From contig JAPFEH010000046.1 of the NCBI GenBank assembly GCA_026169195.1, positions 1 through 64,000 of the forward strand: DNA of 64,000 nt, given 5' to 3'. The notes below the pieces were generated by a model. The model was not told the origin of the DNA. It ran no database searches and saw only the letters and a list, made by a program, of their open reading frames with translations. The translations under genes and the position numbers were made by a program. This DNA comes from Dysosmobacter sp. (GTDB taxonomy: Bacteria > Bacillota > Clostridia > Oscillospirales > Oscillospiraceae). Shown here piece after piece: positions 60,492 through 64,000 of the stretch; position 1 is the stretch's first letter; every line of letters begins with the position of its first letter.

Positions 60492-60926
60492 ATGAAGGTA
60501 TCGACAAAGGGACGTTATGCGCTGCGGTTGATGACTGATATTGCCGCTCATGATAACGGCGGCTATGTATCCTTAAAGGAGGTTGCAAACCGTCAGAACA
60601 TTTCCATGAAATATTTGGAACAGATTGCCGGACTGCTGGCAAGGGCCGGGCTGCTGGCAAGCGGCCGGGGCGCGCAGGGAGGATACCGCCTGACCCGCCG
60701 TCCGGAGGAATATTCTGTGGGGAGTATCCTGCGTCTGACAGAGGGAACACTGGCGCCGGTGGCGTGTCTGGCAGGGGAGGAAAACCGCTGTGACCGGTGC
60801 GGGGAGTGCCCTACATTGGATTTCTGGTCAGGACTTTATGCCGCGGTGAATCAATATATTGATCATTATACACTTGCGGATTTGCTGGAGGAACAGATGC
60901 GCAAGCAAACGGAAGGACCGGCTTGA
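60492..60926 (+). CDS. Rrf2-family transcriptional regulator (IscR-like)
   Basis: 144 residues from ATG at 60492 after AAAGGAGG; the ORF-track start is 44 codons too early. Winged helix MKVSTKGRYALRLMTDIAAHDNGGYVSLKEVANRQNISMKYLEQIAGLLARAGLLASGRGAQGGYRL, then CLAGEENRCDRCGECPTLDFW with cysteines spaced as in the [2Fe-2S] site of IscR. It could sense Fe-S status. In many Firmicutes the next genes are iscS and iscU; here it is alone and convergent with a SASP gene, so its targets lie elsewhere. An inverted repeat covers its promoter. Confidence 0.92.
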   Translation: MKVSTKGRYALRLMTDIAAHDNGGYVSLKEVANRQNISMKYLEQIAGLLARAGLLASGRGAQGGYRLTRRPEEYSVGSILRLTEGTLAPVACLAGEENRCDRCGECPTLDFWSGLYAAVNQYIDHYTLADLLEEQMRKQTEGPA

Positions 60927-60939
60927 GCCGGCCCTTCCA
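60911..60939 (+). terminator. Terminator overlapping the end of the Rrf2 gene
   Basis: GGAAGGaCCGGC-ttga-GCCGGcCCTTCC; the stem begins inside the last codons of the gene. No T run longer than two. Confidence 0.55.
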
Positions 60940-60956
60940 TTGTTTCTGTCGGGAAG

Positions 60957-61154
60957 TTACAGAGACTTCTCGTAGGATTCGATCATCTTCTTGACCATCT
61001 GGCCGCCCACGGAGCCGGCCTCGCGGCTGGTCAGGTCGCCGTTATAGCCTTCCTTCAGGTTGACGCCGACCTCAGAAGCGGCTTCCATCTTAAACTTATC
61101 CATAGCGGCGCGGGCCTCGGGAACGTTCAGCTTGTTAGAATTCTTGGTAGACAT
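60957..61154 (-). CDS. Alpha/beta-type small acid-soluble spore protein
   Basis: 65 residues: NKLNVPEARAAMDKFKMEAASEVGVNLKEGYNGDLTSREAGSVGGQMVKKMIESYEKSL. Both SASP signatures are present, K-x-E-x-A-x-E-x-G (KMEAASEVGV) with the GPR protease cleavage site, and the C-terminal GDLTSREAGSVGGQMVKKMI. It coats spore DNA, protecting it from UV and heat, and is degraded on germination. Expression in the forespore from sigma-G is expected; no clear sigma-G promoter was seen by eye. AAAGGAG precedes the ATG. Confidence 0.96.
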   Translation of the reverse strand: MSTKNSNKLNVPEARAAMDKFKMEAASEVGVNLKEGYNGDLTSREAGSVGGQMVKKMIESYEKSL

Positions 61155-61449
61155 GGTTGTTTCTCCTTTTCATCTTCATCAATTCTTCACTGTGGATTCC
61201 TTGGGTATCGCAGCCATAGCTTGTGCTGAAAAGAACGGATTATTCTGGTTTCCTGCCGGAAAAAAATGAAAATAATCATCACAGAACTCTGCGATGCGGC
61301 TGTTTTGGAAGAGTTGGAACGCGTAAAGACCGATCTGCCACCGGGGATCCGATCACTTTGTTTGCGGGGAAATACAGAAAAGAGTTGTAAAAATCCCGTT
61401 GTTGGTATATCATGTAAGTCAAGACCCATCTGAAACAGGAGGTTTGATT

Positions 61450-61635
61450 ATGAGTAAAACCGCAAGTATGGTCATGAAAATCATTGGCGCCAGCTTGGCT
61501 CTGGCGGCATTTGTATGCCTACTGATCGGCGGCTGGCACGACCTGTCCGTGGGATGTACCGGCATGAAAAAGCGGCTGGGAAAGAAATTCAGCTCTGAGT
61601 ATGACGATTACGCAGACGAGGAACTGTACCAGTAA
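61450..61635 (+). CDS. Small single-pass membrane protein
   Basis: 61 residues from ATG at 61450, seven bases after AGGAGG. MSKTASMVMKIIGASLALAAFVCLLIGGWHDLSVGCTGMKKRLGKKFSSEYDDYADEELYQ: one helix (about 9-28), a basic stretch (KKRLGKK) and an acidic C-terminal tail rich in Asp, Glu and Tyr. I do not recognise the family; similar small proteins occur in Clostridia. The 295 bases before it hold the SASP leader on the other strand and a 55-codon frame without support (see rejected). A strong terminator follows. Confidence 0.75.
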   Translation: MSKTASMVMKIIGASLALAAFVCLLIGGWHDLSVGCTGMKKRLGKKFSSEYDDYADEELYQ

Positions 61636-61650
61636 CGATTGCGCAGTGTG

Positions 61651-61682
61651 AAAAAAGACCCTGCTTGGCAGGGCCTTTTTTC
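61651..61682 (+). terminator. Terminator after the small membrane protein
   Basis: AAAAAAGACCCTGC-ttg-GCAGGGCCTTTTTTC, stem with one mismatch and six T. Confidence 0.85.
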
Positions 61683-61744
61683 GTGCTGCGGCGGGAGAAT
61701 CGCGGCATCGCCGCGCGGAAGAATTAGCGGAATGAGGGAACACG

Positions 61745-62248
61745 ATGTATGATGAACTGACAGAAGTCGATATTAAAAAAATGCAGGAGGAAATTGACCA
61801 TCGGATCCGGGTACTGCGCCCTCAATTGATCGAAGAAGTACAGACAGCCCGGGCTTTTGGCGATCTCAGCGAAAATTTTGAATATAAATGCGCCAAGCAG
61901 GCAAAAAACCGCAACGAAAGCCGGATCCGGTATCTGGAGCGGATGATCCGGACTGCCAAGGTCATACAGGTGACGGGACAGGCGGATACCGTAGGGCTTT
62001 TTGACAAGGTGACGATTTTTAATGAGATGATGAAGCAGGAAATGACGCTTCAAATCGTGACGACTTTGCGGCAGGATGCATTGAAAGGCCTCATCAGCAA
62101 GGAGTCTCCTGTCGGGAAGGCCCTGTTGGGGCGAAAGGTGGGAGAACGGGTGCAGGTAGAAGTCAACGCTGCCTTGCGGTATTTTGTGGAGATTCGTGCT
62201 ATCGAAAAGGGGCAGGATGACGATTCTCTTGAAATCAGCAGCTATTGA
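61745..62248 (+). CDS. GreA/GreB-family transcription factor
   Basis: 167 residues. N-terminal coiled coil with the tip motif GDLSENFEYKCAKQAK (GreA has GDLSENAEYHAAKE), where the two acids stimulate RNA cleavage by stalled RNA polymerase. The C-terminal FKBP-like domain reads DTVGLFDKVTIF...LISKESPVGKALLGRKVGERVQVEV. Length matches GreA. The tip has Phe and Cys in variable places, so it may be a paralogue of the main GreA. AGGGAACACG precedes the ATG. Confidence 0.9.
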   Translation: MYDELTEVDIKKMQEEIDHRIRVLRPQLIEEVQTARAFGDLSENFEYKCAKQAKNRNESRIRYLERMIRTAKVIQVTGQADTVGLFDKVTIFNEMMKQEMTLQIVTTLRQDALKGLISKESPVGKALLGRKVGERVQVEVNAALRYFVEIRAIEKGQDDDSLEISSY

Positions 62249-62317
62249 TGAATCTATGCAGCCAAAGCCCGCAGCCGTACAGAGAAACTGCGGCGGCAGA
62301 AGAGGAGGGTGAGAGCC

Positions 62318-63190
62318 GTGCATCCGATTTGTGCAAAGAGTATCCTCTCTGCCGACAATGGCATGAACCTGTACCGGGGATGCACCCATGGCTGCATTTA
62401 CTGTGATTCCCGCAGCACCTGCTATCAAATGGACCATCTCTTTGAAGATGTGGCAGTGAAGGTCAATGCCCCGGAACTGCTGGAAGCGGCGCTGCGGCGA
62501 AAGCGGCAGCGGTGCATGATCGGGACCGGTTCTATGTGTGACCCCTATCTGCCGCTGGAAAGGGAACTGAAATTGACCAGACGGTGCTTGGAATTGATCG
62601 ACCGGTACGATTTCGGCATTTCGATTTTGACCAAATCAGACCTGATTCTGCGGGATCTGGAGCTGCTCCGGCATATCAACCAAAAAACCCGTGTGGTGGT
62701 CTGCACCACGCTTACAACGTATGATGAGGAGCTGTGCCGTGTTCTGGAACCCCATGCCTGTTCAACACGGCAGCGTTTTGAAATGCTGCGGACTATGCGG
62801 GAGCAGGGGATCCACACCGGCGTATGGCTGTGCCCGATTTTGCCGTTCCTGAATGATACGGAGGAAAACCTGCATGGACTGCTGGAGTATTGCTTTGCAG
62901 CAGGGGTGGAAGCCATCGTGAATTTTGGCTTTGGCGTCACGCTGCGGGATGGGAGCAGGCAGTATTTTTACCGGCAGCTGGATGCACAATTTCCCGGAAT
63001 GAAAAACCGGTACATGGAAGCATTTGGGGACCGCTACCAATGCACAAGCCCCAACCATCCCCGCCTGTGGGCACAGTTCCGGCAAGCCTGTGAGGCCCGC
63101 GGCGTGATCCGGGAACCGGAAAAAGCCATGCTATGGCTGCGAGAATTTCGAGATCAACGGACTGGAGAGCAGATGGCTCTCTTTTCATAA
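62318..63190 (+). CDS. Radical SAM protein (spore photoproduct lyase-like group)
   Basis: 290 residues from GTG at 62318, nine bases after GGAGG; the GTG at 62309 touches the ribosome binding site. Radical SAM cluster motif CTHGCIYCDSRS (CxxxCxxC) near residue 25, then TGSMCDPYLPLERELKLTRRCLELI and ILTKSDLILRDLELL, the pattern of the SPL/Rv2578c-type radical SAM family. Target unknown. No photoproduct lyase-specific Cys was identified by eye, so DNA repair should not be assumed. Upstream gene is the GreA paralogue; ArsC-like gene follows by 22 bases. Confidence 0.88.
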   Translation: MHPICAKSILSADNGMNLYRGCTHGCIYCDSRSTCYQMDHLFEDVAVKVNAPELLEAALRRKRQRCMIGTGSMCDPYLPLERELKLTRRCLELIDRYDFGISILTKSDLILRDLELLRHINQKTRVVVCTTLTTYDEELCRVLEPHACSTRQRFEMLRTMREQGIHTGVWLCPILPFLNDTEENLHGLLEYCFAAGVEAIVNFGFGVTLRDGSRQYFYRQLDAQFPGMKNRYMEAFGDRYQCTSPNHPRLWAQFRQACEARGVIREPEKAMLWLREFRDQRTGEQMALFS

Positions 63191-63212
63191 AAAATCATGA
63201 GGAGGCGTTCTT

Positions 63213-63563
63213 ATGTTATTTCTCTGTTATCCCAAATGCACGACCTGCCAAAAGGCAAGGGCGTATCTGGATGCCCGCGGCATCGCCTATGATCTGCGGG
63301 ATATCAAGCTGGAGCATCCGTCCGCGGAGGAGCTGACAGAATGGTGGCGGAAAAGCGGTCTGCCGCTGAAGAAATTTTTCAATACCAGCGGCTTGCAGTA
63401 TAAAGCTCTGGGCCTGAAGGACCGGCTGCCGGCCATGACGGAGGAGGAGCAGCTTGCACTGCTGGCAACCGATGGAATGCTGGTCAAGCGTCCGCTCCTG
63501 ATCGGTGACGGGGTTGTGCTGACGGGGTTCCGTCAGGCGGAATGGGATGAAAAACTGAAATGA
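63213..63563 (+). CDS. ArsC/Spx-family thioredoxin-fold protein
   Basis: 116 residues. MLFLCYPKCTTCQKARAYLDARGIAYDLRDIKLEHPSAEELTEWWRKSGLPLKKFFNTSGLQYKALGLKD has the ArsC-family redox motif CTTC near residue 9-12 and the conserved FNTSG-x-x-Y segment. The Arg cluster of true arsenate reductases is not evident, and the family includes Spx-like regulators and YffB proteins; a redox or regulatory role is equally possible. RP motif (VKRPLLIGD) is kept. Its stop overlaps the start of the dihydrouridine synthase as ATGA. Confidence 0.88.
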   Translation: MLFLCYPKCTTCQKARAYLDARGIAYDLRDIKLEHPSAEELTEWWRKSGLPLKKFFNTSGLQYKALGLKDRLPAMTEEEQLALLATDGMLVKRPLLIGDGVVLTGFRQAEWDEKLK

Positions 63564-64000
63564 TCCGGCAATTTGATCTGGCACCGCTGGATGGGATCAC
63601 CAAGGTGGTGTTCCGGCAGGTGTGGAGCCGCCATTTCGGCGGAGCAGACCGCTGTTTTATCCCGTTTTTTTCCCCTACGGATCAGCATGTCATGACCGCC
63701 CGGGACTTTCGGGAGCTGGACCCTGCCGCCAACAGGGGGATGTCTGCCATTCCGCAGATCATGAGCTGCAAGGCGCCGGACTTTTTATGGGCGTCGGAGG
63801 TGCTGGGAGATCTGGGATATCTGGAAGTGAACCTGAATTTGGGCTGTCCCTCGGGTACCGTGACCGCCAAGGGCAAGGGGGCAGGCTTCTTGGCAAGGCC
63901 GGAGGAGCTGGATCGCTTTTTTGAGGAGGTATTCTCAAAGGTGCGGCTGCCGGTGTCCGTGAAGACCAGACTTGGGATCAGCGACCCGTCAGAGTTCTCA
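63560..64000 (+). CDS. tRNA dihydrouridine synthase, 3'-truncated by window
   Basis: Not in the ORF track because no stop lies inside the window; 147 codons are visible, in the same frame from ATG at 63560. MIRQFDLAPLDGITKVVFRQVWSRHFGG opens the FMN-binding TIM barrel; NLNLGCPSGTVTAKGKGAGFLARPEEL is the Dus signature with the catalytic Cys of GCP, and VSVKTRLGISD follows (Lys and Arg that bind tRNA). Dus enzymes reduce uridines in tRNA with NADPH. The start overlaps the ArsC-like stop as ATGA, so the two are translated together. Confidence 0.92.
   Translation, partial: MIRQFDLAPLDGITKVVFRQVWSRHFGGADRCFIPFFSPTDQHVMTARDFRELDPAANRGMSAIPQIMSCKAPDFLWASEVLGDLGYLEVNLNLGCPSGTVTAKGKGAGFLARPEELDRFFEEVFSKVRLPVSVKTRLGISDPSEFS

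Noticed and set aside
61266-61433. 55-codon plus-strand frame MKIIITELCDAAVLEELERVKTDLPPGIRSL
   Set aside because: No Shine-Dalgarno (only CCGGAAAAAAA upstream), no family match, and it may be the remnant of a longer gene. Not strong enough to list.
62318-63190. Spore photoproduct lyase (splB)
   Set aside because: The radical SAM motif and length are not enough; no conserved SPL C-terminal Cys/Tyr set could be identified, so only the broader group is named.

Overview
The window looks like a chromosomal stretch from an anaerobic, endospore-forming member of the Firmicutes, most likely class Clostridia and family Oscillospiraceae (Oscillibacter/Dysosmobacter/Flavonifractor-like). The evidence is the sporulation genes (spo0A, spmA-spmB, a small acid-soluble spore protein, a spore-type DacF), a ctsR-mcsA-clpC operon, an anaerobic ribonucleotide reductase, a flavodiiron protein, ferredoxin and rubredoxin domains, a fairly high G+C content, strong AGGAGG ribosome binding sites and many GTG/TTG starts. 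I see no insertion sequence, prophage, CRISPR array, rRNA or tRNA. The taxonomic call is inference from gene content.

Layout. 0-2.1 kb: the end of a MerR/TipAS regulator and a leftward four-gene operon (shrunken SGNH hydrolase, divergent peptide deformylase, TIGR04076 protein, flavodoxin). 2.3-5.1 kb: a yybP-ykoY (Mn2+) riboswitch and a P2-type ATPase. 5.3-6.7 kb: Nudix, DUF3783 and DUF523 genes. 6.7-8.3 kb: a uracil/xanthine permease behind what looks like a leader-peptide/terminator attenuator. 8.4-10.5 kb: a lysine riboswitch and an NhaC-family transporter. 10.5-15.7 kb: Nudix, spo0A, a padR-DUF2812-DUF2812 operon and a TSCPD protein. 15.8-22.7 kb: leftward yfmF-yfmH-lgt-folD and nrdD with paired NrdR boxes. 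22.8-28 kb: an acyl-CoA dehydrogenase/ETF-alpha/rubredoxin fusion next to a flavodiiron protein, then a HAD phosphatase and an exonuclease. 28-36.8 kb: M18 aminopeptidase, a three-gene cluster of unknown function, dacF, and a comEA-like/response regulator/histidine kinase/GerMN-lipoprotein operon. 36.8-44.1 kb: spmAB, abrB, rsmI-trmN6, ferredoxin, ctsR-mcsA-clpC. 44.2-56 kb: an orphan membrane protein, an MBL-fold hydrolase, dapA-dapB-dapH behind a second lysine riboswitch, an M20 deacetylase, pckA, ksgA, a HAD nucleotidase and a YabE-like 3D-domain protein. 56-64 kb: copA-csoR-copZ, diaminopropionate ammonia-lyase, an Rrf2 regulator, SASP, GreA-like, radical SAM, ArsC-like and a dihydrouridine synthase cut by the window end.

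How it fits together. Lysine appears to be sensed twice: one riboswitch controls import (NhaC/LysW-type transporter), the other synthesis (dapA-dapB-dapH, with a possible DapL divergent from it). Metal homeostasis is covered by a Mn2+-sensing RNA on an ATPase and by CsoR on a copper ATPase. Redox genes form a possible electron path from acyl-CoA through an ETF domain and rubredoxin to a flavodiiron protein. Genes are packed tightly: eleven gene pairs share the four-base overlap ATGA or GTGA.

The strongest candidates for something little described are the U/C-rich leader peptide before the uracil permease, the ACAD-EtfA-rubredoxin/FprA pair, the Cys4 ectodomain on the riboswitch-controlled NhaC transporter, and the RR-HK-GerMN operon that resembles actinobacterial MtrAB-LpqB.
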